Positions 27,950 to 37,559 of a stretch of DNA of 49,862 nucleotides are shown here, piece after piece. The DNA is taken from positions 1 to 49,862 of the forward strand of contig VGHA01000014.1 in assembly GCA_016868375.1 (NCBI GenBank). Reading direction: 5' to 3'. The number at the start of each line of letters is the position of its first letter. Within the stretch, counting starts at the first letter, position 1. Source of the DNA: Betaproteobacteria bacterium. GTDB taxonomy: Bacteria; Pseudomonadota; Gammaproteobacteria; Burkholderiales; Burkholderiaceae_E. The notes under the pieces are model-generated. The model saw only the letters and a list, made by a program, of their open reading frames with translations, had not been told where the DNA came from and made no database searches. Both the position numbers and the translations under genes were made by a program.

Positions 27950-29456
27950 GCCTCCAGAATGCCGGTGTCAGCACCGCGAAAAACGTGAGCAGTTCCAGTC
28001 GGCCCGCGAGCATGGCCAGCGCAAGCAGCGCCGCCTGAAAGTCGGTAAGCGAGCTGAAATTCTCAGCTGGGCCAAAGCGACCCAGCGCAGGGCCAAGGTT
28101 GTTGACCGATGCCACCACAGCGGAAAGCGCGGAATCGAAGTCAATGCCTGTGAGCACCATGACGAAGGTGAGCACCACCTGCGTGACCCCCCACAGCAGC
28201 ATGAACCCGAACACGGAATAGATGACCCGCTCTTCAACCGAATTGCCGTTGATCGACAGCGGAATGACCGCATGCGGATGGACCAGGCGCTTCAACTCGC
28301 GACCAGCCTGCTTCAACAGGATGATGTGCGGATGGACCAGGCGCTTCAACTCGCGACCAGCCTGCTTCAACAGGATGATGGCGCGCACCATCTTGATGCC
28401 GCCGCCGGTGGAGCCTGCCGATGACGCGACGCAGGCCAGAAACACCATCCAGAGCGGCGCGAACAGCGGCCACTGCGCGTAATCGCGGGTCATGAAGCCG
28501 GTGGAGGTTGCCACCGAAATCGTGTTGAAGACGCCATGCCGCAAAGCCTGCGCAAAAGTGTCGAAGACCTGCTCCCACATCAGTAGCGCGGTGATGCCCA
28601 CCGCGCTCACCAGAATGAGCAGAACCGATGAAGACGCCTCGAGGTCACGCAGATAGACGCCGGGCGATCGGCTGCGCAGCGCAAGAAAATGCGTCCCGAA
28701 GTTGATCGTTGACAGCACCATGAACACCGACAGCACCGCTTCGATTCGGAGCGAATCAAACGCCCCGATGCTCGCGTCGCGCGTGGAAAACCCGCCCAGC
28801 GACACGGTGGACAGCGCATGGCAGAGCGCATCGAACGGCGCCATGCCCGCCAACCACAAGGCCAACCCGCACAAAACCGTAAGCGACACATAGCCCGCCC
28901 ACATGTATTTGGCTGTCTGCGTGATGCGCGGGGTGAGCTTGCCCTCTTTCATCGGCCCCGGCGTCTCGGCGCGAAACAACTGCATGCCGCCCACGCCCAG
29001 GAGCGGCAGCACCGCCACCACCATCACGATGATGCCCATGCCGCCAAACCACTGCAGCGTGTGCCGCCACAGATTGACCGACTGCGGCAGCGTATCGAGG
29101 CCCGAAATGACCGTGGCGCCGGTGGTGGTGAGCCCCGACATCGTTTCCATGAAAACCTTGGCCACCGACAGCTGCGGCAAGGCCACCAGGAGCGGCGGCA
29201 TTGATGCGGCGGTGACCAGCAGCCAGCCAAACACCACCAGCAGCGCGCCATCGCGCGGCTGAACCTCGCGGCGGTTGTTGCGGGTGGCGAGCCACATCAG
29301 AAGGCCCGCGGCAAAGCAGCCCGCCGCCGATACCGCGAACACCCAATGCATGCCATCGGTTGCAGACAGCGACCAGGCGAGCGCGGGCAGAAAAGCCAGC
29401 GAGTACATCATCAGCAGGCTTCCCAGAACCGGGGCGACGACGAGTAGACGCAGCAC
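27945..29456 (-). CDS. trkH: Potassium uptake protein TrkH
   Basis: A 503-residue K+ translocating subunit with the four repeated pore loops of the Trk/Ktr family: TTTGATVIS, STVSLGGFST, SVATSTGFMT and SVNNLGPAL. GGMGIIV is a conserved helix. A 54-bp exact duplication (28273-28380) inserts an extra 18 residues (IILLKQAGRELKRLVHPH twice) in frame after GGGIKMVRA. Without it the length is 485, close to E. coli TrkH (483). The start is GTG at 29456, one base after the trkA stop, so the pair is coupled. TrkA gates the channel through NAD(H) or ATP. Confidence 0.92.
   Translation of the reverse strand: MLRLLVVAPVLGSLLMMYSLAFLPALAWSLSATDGMHWVFAVSAAGCFAAGLLMWLATRNNRREVQPRDGALLVVFGWLLVTAASMPPLLVALPQLSVAKVFMETMSGLTTTGATVISGLDTLPQSVNLWRHTLQWFGGMGIIVMVVAVLPLLGVGGMQLFRAETPGPMKEGKLTPRITQTAKYMWAGYVSLTVLCGLALWLAGMAPFDALCHALSTVSLGGFSTRDASIGAFDSLRIEAVLSVFMVLSTINFGTHFLALRSRSPGVYLRDLEASSSVLLILVSAVGITALLMWEQVFDTFAQALRHGVFNTISVATSTGFMTRDYAQWPLFAPLWMVFLACVASSAGSTGGGIKMVRAIILLKQAGRELKRLVHPHIILLKQAGRELKRLVHPHAVIPLSINGNSVEERVIYSVFGFMLLWGVTQVVLTFVMVLTGIDFDSALSAVVASVNNLGPALGRFGPAENFSSLTDFQAALLALAMLAGRLELLTFFAVLTPAFWRR
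28273..28380. repeat. 54-bp exact in-frame tandem duplication in trkH
   Basis: Units 28273-28326 and 28327-28380 are identical and add 18 residues to TrkH in a cytoplasmic loop. Confidence 0.95.
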
Positions 29457-29457
29457 G

Positions 29458-30937
29458 TCAGAAGAACCCGACGCCGACCTGGAAAAGCTTCTCGACGCGC
29501 GGCAGCAGCCGCTTGTTGCTCACGAAAACGATCAGATGATCTTCGGGCTGGATCACCGTGTCGTGATGACCCATGATGACCTGATAGCCACCCGCGTCGT
29601 CGGGCGCAAGCGGGTCAGCCGGCGCGACCGCCCGCACGATCGCGCCAATGGTGGCGCCCTGCGGCAGGTCGATCTGCTCGATTCGACGGCCCACCACCCG
29701 CGACGACTTGGCACCACCATGGGCGATCGCCCTGCTCGATTCGACGGCCCACCACCCGCGACGACTTGGCACCACCATGGGCGATCGCCTCGAGCGCTTC
29801 GGCTGCGCCACGGCGAAGCGCATGGACCGCCACCACATCGCCGCGGCGCACGTGCTTGAGCAGATCGCCGATGGTGGCCTGGGACGGCACGATCGCCACA
29901 TCGATCCGGTTGCCCTGCACCAGATCCGCATACGCCTGCCGGTTGATCAGCGCGATCGTGCGCCGGGCCCCCATCCGTTTGGCCAGCATGCAGGACATGA
30001 TGTTGTTTTCATCGTCCGAGGTCAGCGCGACAAAGAGGTCCATTTCATCGACGCCCTCCTCGGTGAGCAGATCCTCATCGGTGCAGTCGCCGTTCAACAC
30101 CAGCGCTCGCGCCGGATCGACCTGCGAGGCAAGGTAGTTGCACCGCGTGGCGTCTGCCTCGATGAGCTTGACCTGATAGTTCGGGCCCAGGCCACGCGCA
30201 AGCCGCAGCCCGATATTGCCGCCGCCGGCGATCATTACCCTGCGCACCGGCTGATCCATCCGCCGCAAATCGGATAGCGCGGTACGAATGTGCTCGGTGG
30301 CGGCCAGGATGAACACCTCATCGCCGGGTTGGATCAGCGTGTCTCCCTCCGGGGCGATCGATCGGTCATTGCGGAAAATCGCAACGATCCGCATGTCGAT
30401 GGTGGGATGCGCGGTGCGCAGATCGCGAATCGGATGCGAGACCAGCGGCCCGCCCTCATACGCGCGAACCGCGATCAGGCTGGCGCGGCCACCGGCAAAT
30501 TCGAGCACCTGCAGCGCCTCGGGAAACTCGATCAGCTTCATCACATAGTCGGTCATCGTCTGCTCGGGGCAGATCAGGTGGTCGACCTGAAACCCATCCG
30601 GGCCGGTGATTTCCGGATGCTCCAGAAATTCAGGTGCGCGGATCCGCGCGATGCGGGTCGGTATGTTGAAAAGCCTTGCGGCCAACTGGCAGGCCACCAG
30701 ATTGGTCTCATCGCGCGCCGTCGTGGCGATCAGCATGTCAGCGTCTTCCGCGCCAGCCTGGCGCAGCACTGGCGGATGCGTGCCATTGCCGGCGAGCGTA
30801 CGCAGATCAAATCGGTCCTGAAGCGCCGCAAGCTGGGCGATATCGGTGTCGACCACGGTGATGTCGTTGCGCTCAGAGACCAGGTTTTCGGCGACCGAGC
30901 CGCCAACCCGCCCTGCGCCCAGAATGATGATCTTCAA
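29458..30937 (-). pseudogene. trkA: Trk potassium uptake regulator TrkA, frameshifted as assembled
   Basis: The N-terminal RCK domain begins MKIIILGAGRVGGSVAENL (NAD-binding GxGxxG). A TrkA_C domain and the second RCK (VMIAGGGNIGLRLARGL) follow. The C-terminus (HHDTVIQPEDHLIVFVSNKRL) is in another frame. The break is an exact 58-bp tandem duplication (29674-29789). Deleting one unit restores one 473-residue frame, near the usual TrkA length. The start is TTG at 30937, overlapping the regulator's stop in TTGA. TrkA binds TrkH on the cytoplasmic side. The clean repair suggests an assembly fault rather than loss of the gene. Confidence 0.9.
29674..29789. repeat. 58-bp exact tandem duplication in trkA
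   Basis: Units 29674-29731 and 29732-29789 are identical. 58 is one more than a multiple of three, which produces exactly the frame shift seen in trkA. Confidence 0.95.
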
Positions 30938-31746
30938 TTGGACGAGTTCTTGCGCCAGGCGCCGCGCGTGAGATCGATGCCCAGCTGCTTGAGCTTGCGA
31001 TAAAGATGCGTGCGTTCGAGCCCCGTTCGCTCGGCCACACGGGTCATGCTGCCCTGCTCGCGCATCAGATGATGCTCGAAGTACGCACGCTCGAATGCAT
31101 CGCGCGCATCGCGCAGCGGCGCATCAAGCGGTAGCTCGCGAAGCAGCAGCCTCGCCATGGGAGAGCCGGGAACCGTGGCGCCTGACAGGGCGGGAGAGAC
31201 CGCCGCGCCGGACAGGCCTGGGCCCACGTTGCCCACCGCCAAGCCCGCCGAGCCCGGGCCGGACGCCTGCGGATTCGGTAGCGACTCATCAGCCGTATAC
31301 GGCATGCCCGGCAGTGCCGCCGTGGGCTCCTCACCAACCGCCGCTGGCGCCGACACTGGCGCAGCAGCCGCCGGTTTGGACGGTGGCCGGGTGAGACCCA
31401 CCTCAACGGCGCGCAGCAGCTTCTGCAGCGTGATGGGTTTCTCCAGGAAATCGATCGCGCCGATCCGTGCAGCCTCTGCCGCGGTATCGATCGTGGCATG
31501 ACCCGACATCATGATGACGGGCATGGTAAGACGGCCGCCTGAGGCCCACTCCTTCAACAGCGTGATGCCGTCGGTATCGGGCATCCAGATATCGAGCAGG
31601 ACCAGATCAATACGCTGGCGTTCGCGAACGGCCCGCGCTTCACGGGCGCTGTCGGCAAGCAGCACCGTGTGTCCTTCATCGCCCAGGATTTCGGACAGCA
31701 ATTCGCGTATGCCGATTTCATCATCGACCACGAGGATCTCGGCCAT
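30934..31746 (-). CDS. NtrX-like response regulator lacking the AAA+ domain
   Basis: A 270-residue two-component regulator. The receiver is at residues 1-120 with phosphoacceptor Asp52 (LVLLDIWMPD) and the conserved Lys in FLEKPI. A low-complexity linker rich in Ala, Pro, Gly and Ser spans about 122-200. A Fis-type helix-turn-helix closes the protein (MTRVAERTGLERTHLYRKLKQLGID). The ends resemble NtrX, but the sigma-54-interacting AAA+ ATPase is absent, so it should bind DNA without activating sigma-54 directly. The ntrY-like kinase lies 13 bases upstream and is the obvious partner; trkA overlaps downstream. Potassium uptake may be a target, by inference only. Confidence 0.85.
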   Translation of the reverse strand: MAEILVVDDEIGIRELLSEILGDEGHTVLLADSAREARAVRERQRIDLVLLDIWMPDTDGITLLKEWASGGRLTMPVIMMSGHATIDTAAEAARIGAIDFLEKPITLQKLLRAVEVGLTRPPSKPAAAAPVSAPAAVGEEPTAALPGMPYTADESLPNPQASGPGSAGLAVGNVGPGLSGAAVSPALSGATVPGSPMARLLLRELPLDAPLRDARDAFERAYFEHHLMREQGSMTRVAERTGLERTHLYRKLKQLGIDLTRGAWRKNSSN

Positions 31747-31759
31747 GCGTGGAAACTCT

Positions 31760-34048
31760 CTAGGCGGGGGTGGCAGCGGTTACACGGGGATTTTCCCCGC
31801 TTTTGGCGATTTTCGTAAAGAGTAACGCGATCTGAGCGCCGCGTATTGTGCCGCTTTCGTCGAGTCGGTTGCCCAGATCGACCCGGGCGCCATGCTCATC
31901 GACGATCTTTCGCACGATTGCGAGACCCAGACCGGTGCCTCGCGGCTTGCTGGTGGCATAGGGCTCGAAGGCCCTCGCGAGCATCGACGCGCTGAAACCC
32001 GGCCCGTTGTCGCGCACCAGCAATCGAACGGCGGGCGCGCCGTCGGCGAGCCTGACAACGCCCGTGGAAATGTCGATTCGCGGCGACTCGGCCCGGTCGG
32101 TCGCCTCGATCGCGTTGCCGATCAGATTCAGAATGACCTGTCGAAGCTGCGCCGCATCCCCCATGACGGTCGGACAGTCTGGGGCGAGCTGCACATGAAC
32201 TCGGCCGCCCGCGGAAAACAGCGGCGCGATCTCATCGATCAGCCGATTCAGATCAAGCGGGGCGAGCTGCGCCGCCGGCAGGCGTGCGTAATCACGGAAT
32301 TCATTGACCAGATGCTTGAGCGCGGCGACCTGATCGACGATGGTCTGAGCGCTTCGCGTGAGCAGCTCGGCGTCCGCACCCGACAGCTTGTCGTAGAGCC
32401 GCAGCTTCAGGCGTTCGGCCGACAGCTGAATGGGTGTCAGCGGGTTTTTGATTTCGTGCGCGAGCCGCCTGGCCACCTCGGCCCAGGCCATCGTACGCTG
32501 CGCCGAGATCACCTCGGTGAGGTCATCGAACACGATCACAAAGCCCTCGCCCGGCAGCATTGACCCGCGCACAATCAGCGTCTTGCCCGCGCCGGGGGCC
32601 GAATTGGATTCGGCGGGTGCCGGCGCTTCGCCCGAGGGCAGCACAAACTGCCGCTGCCAGCTGGCCGCGCCGCTCGCCTGCAGTTCCAGAAACGCCTGCC
32701 GGATCTCATCGGAGAACTGCGCAAGCGGCGCAATGGCCGATACCGGCATGCCCAGGCTCGCATCGAGCGGTTGACCCAGTATCTGTTCGGCACCGGGATT
32801 GGCGAGCGTGATCCGCCACTGCCCATCAAGCACCACCACGCCGGCGGTCAGGTTGGCCAGCACGCTCACTAACCGGGCATGCGCCTGCTCGATCTCACGT
32901 CGGTTGCGATCGACGAGTGTGCGGGCGTCTTCGAGCTGGCGCGTCATCATGTTGAAAGACTGCGTGAGCACGCCCAGCTCATCGCGTCCCGAATAGGCTT
33001 TGACCGGCCGATAATCGCCCTCGGCCACCGCGCGCGTGCCAGCGGCAAGCATCGACAAGGGGCCCGTCAACCAGCCTGACAGCAGGAACGCCGCAGCCAC
33101 CGCCGAAAACACCGTCAGCAGAAAAATGAGCGACAGGGTCACATTGAAGATTCGCGACAGGCTCTCGCGAGACAGGGCAAGCTGCTGAAAATCACGCCGA
33201 CCCTGCTCGAGCGCATCGGTATGTTCGGCAAGCAGCGCCGGCACGTCCTGCACCAGCTGCAGGTAAGCGCCCTCCTCGAAACGAAGCCCTTCCGCGTTGA
33301 CCGGAACAATGACCCGCATCAAAAGCCCGCGAAAATTCTGGCCGGACACCTCGCGGGTTTCAAAGGCCGAATAAATCCGCGTGAGTCGCGCCTGCCTGAG
33401 CACCATATGCGACGGCAGATCCGGCACCAGCGCCGACAGGCGTCCGCCCACGGTAACGATCAGGTTGCGCCCACCACTGACGACCAGCGCATCCTGCAGG
33501 TCGAGTTGTTCGCGAAGCCGGTTCAATTGCGCCGACCAGCCCGACGGGGGCGTGTCGCCGAGGGAGGCGGAAACCGCGCGCGCCTTATAGACCAGATCGG
33601 AGAGCTGCGCATCGAGCGTGGCTCGCCCAAGGCTCATGCCTGAGTCGAGCGCCCGCTCTACTGGCACAGCAAACCACGACTCGACTGATCTTCCGATGAA
33701 ATGCACCGACACCAGATAGATCAGCGACACCGGGATGACCGTCATGAGCGTAAAGGACAGCGCAAGCCGCGCCATCAGCCGGGTTCCGAACAGGCCTCGC
33801 CGGTAGCGCAGAATCAGTCTGCGAACCAGCTCGGCCACGAGCAGCAGCAAGGCCAGTGCGACCACCGCCGTGGTGATCAGAAGCGCCGGATAGTGCCGCT
33901 CAAACAGCGAGGTGTTGGCACTTGCGCCGGCAAGCAGCACCAGCAGCACGACCGCGAACGACACCGACGCGATCAGCGCAAAACGCAGCAGCCGGCCTAT
34001 CGCGCGTTTGTCGGTGTCGGGGGCTGCGTGAAATTCGCTCGCGTCCAT
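31760..34048 (-). CDS. ntrY: NtrY-like sensor histidine kinase
   Basis: A 762-residue membrane kinase. Helices near the N-terminus (FALIASVSFAVVLLVLLAG, ALLITTAVVALALLLLVAE, LSFTLMTVIPVSLIYLVS) precede a periplasmic region to about 280. A further helix, a HAMP domain, a PAS domain (ANLTAGVVVLDGQWRITLAN), HisKA with the phosphorylated His in RLAHEIKNPLTP, and a HATPase (NLIGNAIEATD, DNGPGFS, GTGLGLAIV) follow. This is the NtrY layout. NtrY-type kinases respond to nitrogen or redox state in other bacteria; the signal here is unknown. The gene begins inside the last 52 bases of the DUF4390 gene. Confidence 0.93.
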   Translation of the reverse strand: MDASEFHAAPDTDKRAIGRLLRFALIASVSFAVVLLVLLAGASANTSLFERHYPALLITTAVVALALLLLVAELVRRLILRYRRGLFGTRLMARLALSFTLMTVIPVSLIYLVSVHFIGRSVESWFAVPVERALDSGMSLGRATLDAQLSDLVYKARAVSASLGDTPPSGWSAQLNRLREQLDLQDALVVSGGRNLIVTVGGRLSALVPDLPSHMVLRQARLTRIYSAFETREVSGQNFRGLLMRVIVPVNAEGLRFEEGAYLQLVQDVPALLAEHTDALEQGRRDFQQLALSRESLSRIFNVTLSLIFLLTVFSAVAAAFLLSGWLTGPLSMLAAGTRAVAEGDYRPVKAYSGRDELGVLTQSFNMMTRQLEDARTLVDRNRREIEQAHARLVSVLANLTAGVVVLDGQWRITLANPGAEQILGQPLDASLGMPVSAIAPLAQFSDEIRQAFLELQASGAASWQRQFVLPSGEAPAPAESNSAPGAGKTLIVRGSMLPGEGFVIVFDDLTEVISAQRTMAWAEVARRLAHEIKNPLTPIQLSAERLKLRLYDKLSGADAELLTRSAQTIVDQVAALKHLVNEFRDYARLPAAQLAPLDLNRLIDEIAPLFSAGGRVHVQLAPDCPTVMGDAAQLRQVILNLIGNAIEATDRAESPRIDISTGVVRLADGAPAVRLLVRDNGPGFSASMLARAFEPYATSKPRGTGLGLAIVRKIVDEHGARVDLGNRLDESGTIRGAQIALLFTKIAKSGENPRVTAATPA

Positions 34049-34569
34049 TCGACCTGGGGATTCCAGTCGCGGTTGGTCAGCGCATCGACCTGAATGGGCC
34101 GTGGGAGCTGAGAGGAATCCAGGCGCAGCCGCGCCTGGATCAGGTAGTCGCCCGGCGCAAGCTGCTCGCCAGGATCAATTCGCCAGTAACGCACCTGAGC
34201 AACGCCGGCGAGCGCCGTCTCGAATGACTCAAAGGACCTGGAGGGTCCGTCGTCGCGAACCACTCTGAACTCACGGGTGAGCGCATGGTAGGTGAGGCGG
34301 GTGCGTTGCGCGAACTGAGCAATTCGCTGATCCCACCAGTACCAGCGCGGACGAAGCACCTCAACTTCGAGCAGAAAATGAAGCGAGACGCCTTTCATGA
34401 CCGCATCTTCGAGGCGCGAGGTGCGCGGTGGCTCAAGATCGGCCGACAGCAGCCAGGCTTTTCCGTCAGCGGTGGGGTCCAGAAGGATCGTGCTGTCGGC
34501 GCGCGCAAGGCCGGCCCACAGCAGCAGGGCGGCAATGCAGGCAAACCATCGTGTCACGGCAGGGGTCAC
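33997..34569 (-). CDS. DUF4390 domain-containing exported protein
   Basis: A 190-residue protein with a signal peptide (ACIAALLLWAGLARA) and a beta-rich mature domain matching DUF4390 (VEVLRPRWYWWDQRIAQFAQRTRLTYHALTREF, read in short segments; end DWNPQVEW). The GTG start at 34569 overlaps the rsmB stop (GTGA), and its own end overlaps ntrY by 52 bases. The family regularly sits between rsmB and an ntrY-like kinase in betaproteobacteria. Its periplasmic location and overlap with the kinase suggest it may assist signal input; this is inference. Confidence 0.88.
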   Translation of the reverse strand: MTPAVTRWFACIAALLLWAGLARADSTILLDPTADGKAWLLSADLEPPRTSRLEDAVMKGVSLHFLLEVEVLRPRWYWWDQRIAQFAQRTRLTYHALTREFRVVRDDGPSRSFESFETALAGVAQVRYWRIDPGEQLAPGDYLIQARLRLDSSQLPRPIQVDALTNRDWNPQVEWTRANFTQPPTPTNAR

Positions 34570-35906
34570 GGGCGGCGTTTTTCGATGAGGCAGTAAAAGA
34601 ATCCGTCGTGGTCCTGAGCGGGCGTGCTCGCGGGCAGCAACTGCAATCCCGGACCCGCGTCAGTCGTTTTGCCCAGGGATTGTTGCGGGTTCGTCTCCAA
34701 CGCAATGTCCTTGGCGTCGCGATGGTCGTGCAGAAAAGGTCTGATGACGCCTCGACCCTCGGCGTTGAATACCGAGCAGGTGGCGTAGAGCAATTTACCA
34801 CCCGGTTCGAGCAAGGGCCAAAGCGCATCGAGGATCCGGCGCTGGGCGGCGGCCAGTGTCGCGATATCACCACGGCGGCGCAGCCAGCGCGCGTCCGGTG
34901 CTCGTCGGACAATGCCCGAGGCGGTGCAGGGCGCGTCAATCAGGATGCGGTCGAATCGTTGACCTTTCCACCACGCAGACGGATTGCCTGCGTCGCCACA
35001 GACCAGATCCGCGGACAGCCCCAGCCGCGACAGACCCTCGCCCACGCGGCGAAGCCGTTGCGGCTTCAGGTCAAGCGCGGTCAGATGGATTGAACGGTGC
35101 TCAAGCAGATGCGCGCTCTTGCCTCCGGGCGCCGCGCACGCATCCAGTACTCGCTGGCCGTCCTGAGGATCAAGCCAGCCGGCGGCGCGCTGGGCGCCCT
35201 CGTCCTGGACCGACACCAGCCCTTCGGACCAGCCGGGAAGCGCGTGCACCGAACACGCCGGCTCAACGATGATGGCAGCAGGTCCCATCACGCGGCCCGC
35301 CAGGCCGGCAGCGTTCAGCATTGCCAGGTAGCCCGAAAGGTCGGTGCGGCGCAGATTGATGCGCAGCGTGAGCGGCGGGTGAAGATCGGCCGACTCGGCG
35401 ACTGCCTGCCAGTGTGCGGGATGGTCGGCGCGCAGCTGATCGAGCCACCAGCGCGGATGATTCCAGCGCGCCTCGGGTTCGCGCCGAGCCCGCTCGAGCC
35501 AATCGGGCGCAGCGCGCAGAAACGTGCGCAGCGTCGCATTGATGAAGCCGGCAGCTTTCTCGGTGCTTGGGTCGGTGCGCGCCGCCCGAACCGCCTGATC
35601 GACAATGGTGGCCGGATGCCGTTGTGGCGTGATCAATTGCGATAACGCAAGACATTGCAGCGCCGCGACGCTGGTTGAAGGTTCGCGACTGTTGAGAAGC
35701 CGCGCAAGTTCGCGGCATAGCCCCAGCTGTCGGGCGGCCGAATACGCAAGGTCGCGAACCGGGGGGCCGGATGCGGGTTCAAGCTTTGCGGCGCGTTCAG
35801 CTGTTTCGAGTGCACTGTCGAGCCGCTCGCCTGCCATCAGCGCCTCGAGCGCCTGCGCGGCGCAGCGCATTTCGTCGGCAAGCGACGATCGGGTAACGGG
35901 CGTCAT
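34566..35906 (-). CDS. rsmB: 16S rRNA (cytosine-C5) methyltransferase RsmB
   Basis: A 446-residue methyltransferase that modifies C967 of 16S rRNA. An N-terminal NusB-like RNA-binding domain (about 1-140) precedes the Rossmann methyltransferase. The SAM loop is DACAAPGGKS. The two catalytic cysteines are in IDAPCTASG and YATCSVF. The ATG at 35906 lies 8 bases after the fmt stop, and the downstream DUF4390 gene overlaps by 4 bases. It belongs to the def-fmt-rsmB translation block found in most Proteobacteria. Confidence 0.95.
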   Translation of the reverse strand: MTPVTRSSLADEMRCAAQALEALMAGERLDSALETAERAAKLEPASGPPVRDLAYSAARQLGLCRELARLLNSREPSTSVAALQCLALSQLITPQRHPATIVDQAVRAARTDPSTEKAAGFINATLRTFLRAAPDWLERARREPEARWNHPRWWLDQLRADHPAHWQAVAESADLHPPLTLRINLRRTDLSGYLAMLNAAGLAGRVMGPAAIIVEPACSVHALPGWSEGLVSVQDEGAQRAAGWLDPQDGQRVLDACAAPGGKSAHLLEHRSIHLTALDLKPQRLRRVGEGLSRLGLSADLVCGDAGNPSAWWKGQRFDRILIDAPCTASGIVRRAPDARWLRRRGDIATLAAAQRRILDALWPLLEPGGKLLYATCSVFNAEGRGVIRPFLHDHRDAKDIALETNPQQSLGKTTDAGPGLQLLPASTPAQDHDGFFYCLIEKRRP

Positions 35907-35914
35907 GGTCGCCG

Positions 35915-36874
35915 TCAGCCTTGCGCCGGCAGGCGGAAGTGTTCGCCAGGGGCGATCGGCCAGCCCCGCAAAAACACGTCGGCCGGCTGCCGCTTGCCGC
36001 CGGGCCGCTGCAGTTCGAGCAGGTCAAGCGCACCACGGCCGCAGGCGACCCGCAGCACGCCCGCGGGCGCTTCCAGCACGGTGCCGGGCGCAATGGCTGC
36101 GCCAGATTCGATATCAGCCACACGGGCCCGCCATACCTTGAACAGCGTTGACTCGTCAGCGCTTGGCGCCGCTGTGCATCCAGGCACCGGATCAAACGCG
36201 CGAATGCGATTGGCAAGCGTTGCGGCATCAAGCCGCCAATCAAGCACCCCATCGGCACGTTCGAGCTTGTGCGCATAACAGACACCTTGTTCAGGCTGCG
36301 GCTCGGGCACCAGTTCACCGCGCTCGAGGCCTGCCAGGGCGCGCACCGCCAGCCGCGCACCCACCACCGCCAGTCGGTCGGCAAGCGTACCGCCGGTATC
36401 GGTGTCGGCGATGGGTACCGCCTCCCGCAAAAGCATCGGCCCCGTGTCCAGGCCAGCGTCCATCTGCATGATGGTGATGCCTGTTTCGCGATCGCCGGCC
36501 TCAACGGCCCGCTGGATGGGGGCCGCGCCGCGCCAGCGCGGCAGGAGCGACGCATGGACGTTCACGCAGCCACGGGGCGGCAGATCAAGCACCGCCCGCG
36601 GCAGGATCAGACCGTAGGCCACCACCAGCATCAGGTCAGCACCGGCCTCATGGAGCGCCCGTCGATCGGCGTCTTCGCGCAGCCGGGCGGGTTGACCCAC
36701 CGGGAGCCCGAGCGCGAGCGCACGCTGCTTGACGGGCGGGGCGACCAGCCGCTGGCCGCGACCGGCGGGGCGATCAGGCTGGCAAAGCACCAGCGCAACC
36801 TGATGCCCAGCCTCGATCACGGCATCGAGCACAGGTACCGCGAATTCCGGCGTACCGGCAAAGATCAGCCTCAG
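35915..36874 (-). CDS. fmt: Methionyl-tRNA formyltransferase (probable CTG start)
   Basis: Formylates initiator Met-tRNA using 10-formyl-THF. The catalytic block NVHASLLPRWRGAAPIQ is intact, followed by MQMDAGLDTGPML and the C-terminal tRNA-binding domain. The conserved N-terminus RLIFAGTPEFAVPVL is encoded upstream of the first ATG/GTG/TTG. Between the def stop and this block the frame has no standard start. The CTG at 36874 gives (M)RLIFAGTPEF exactly where homologues begin, with GAGAGG about 6 bases before it, yielding 319 residues. The first conventional codon, GTG at 36832, would remove 14 conserved residues. A sequencing error at the start codon is an alternative. Confidence 0.93.
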   Translation of the reverse strand: MRLIFAGTPEFAVPVLDAVIEAGHQVALVLCQPDRPAGRGQRLVAPPVKQRALALGLPVGQPARLREDADRRALHEAGADLMLVVAYGLILPRAVLDLPPRGCVNVHASLLPRWRGAAPIQRAVEAGDRETGITIMQMDAGLDTGPMLLREAVPIADTDTGGTLADRLAVVGARLAVRALAGLERGELVPEPQPEQGVCYAHKLERADGVLDWRLDAATLANRIRAFDPVPGCTAAPSADESTLFKVWRARVADIESGAAIAPGTVLEAPAGVLRVACGRGALDLLELQRPGGKRQPADVFLRGWPIAPGEHFRLPAQG

Positions 36875-36904
36875 CGCAGCCTCTCTGATTGGGGCGTGCG
36901 CGCG

Positions 36905-37411
36905 CTAGGCGGCGTCGCGCTCTTGCTTCGCGAGCTTGGCGCGGATGCGGCTCTGTTTGAGCCGCGACAGATGCTGAACAAACACCCGGCCGTTGAGATG
37001 GTCGATTTCGTGCTGCAGACAGACCGCGAGCAGGCCTTCGGCATCGCGCGTGAAGGGCTGCCCCTGCGCGTCGAGCGCGCGCACCGTGATGCGGCCGGGA
37101 CGCTCGACGTTTTCGAAAATTCCTGGCACCGACAGGCAGCCTTCCTCGTGCACGGCAAGCTCATTGCCGGCATTGTCGATTTCAGGATTGATGAAAACCT
37201 GAAGCGCGTCGCGTTTTTCCGACAGGTCGATCACGATGATGCGCAGGTGAACATCGATCTGGGTGGCGGCCAGACCGATGCCCGGCGCCTCATACATGGT
37301 GTCGGCCATGTCGCCGATGAGCTCGCGGATCGCGTCATCGACGCGCTCGACCGGCGCGGCAACCTGCAACAGCCGGGGGTCGGGATAACGGAGGATGGTT
37401 CGAAGTGCCAT
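36905..37411 (-). CDS. def: Peptide deformylase
   Basis: A 168-residue metallohydrolase that removes the N-formyl group from nascent proteins. All three motifs are present: [17 protein letters not shown] (metal-binding Cys) and QHEIDHLNG (two His and the catalytic Glu). The ATG at 37411 starts [14 protein letters not shown], typical of the family; a TTG six bases upstream is less likely. It is the first gene of the long minus-strand run, with fmt in the same frame 30 bases after its stop. It is divergent from dprA across 148 bases, a pairing common in Proteobacteria. Confidence 0.96.
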   Translation of the reverse strand: MALRTILRYPDPRLLQVAAPVERVDDAIRELIGDMADTMYEAPGIGLAATQIDVHLRIIVIDLSEKRDALQVFINPEIDNAGNELAVHEEGCLSVPGIFENVERPGRITVRALDAQGQPFTRDAEGLLAVCLQHEIDHLNGRVFVQHLSRLKQSRIRAKLAKQERDAA

Positions 37412-37559
37412 CTGCAAATGCTACCGCTGGCACCGAACGCTCGCAAGGCGACACAGACCATCAGGCTTGGCCAAACAGCCGAGCGAAGGCTCGCCAGGGC
37501 ATCTGACACACCCGATGCTTGTGCTCATCGCCACCGCCGGCTCGCCCCACCTGTGCAAC

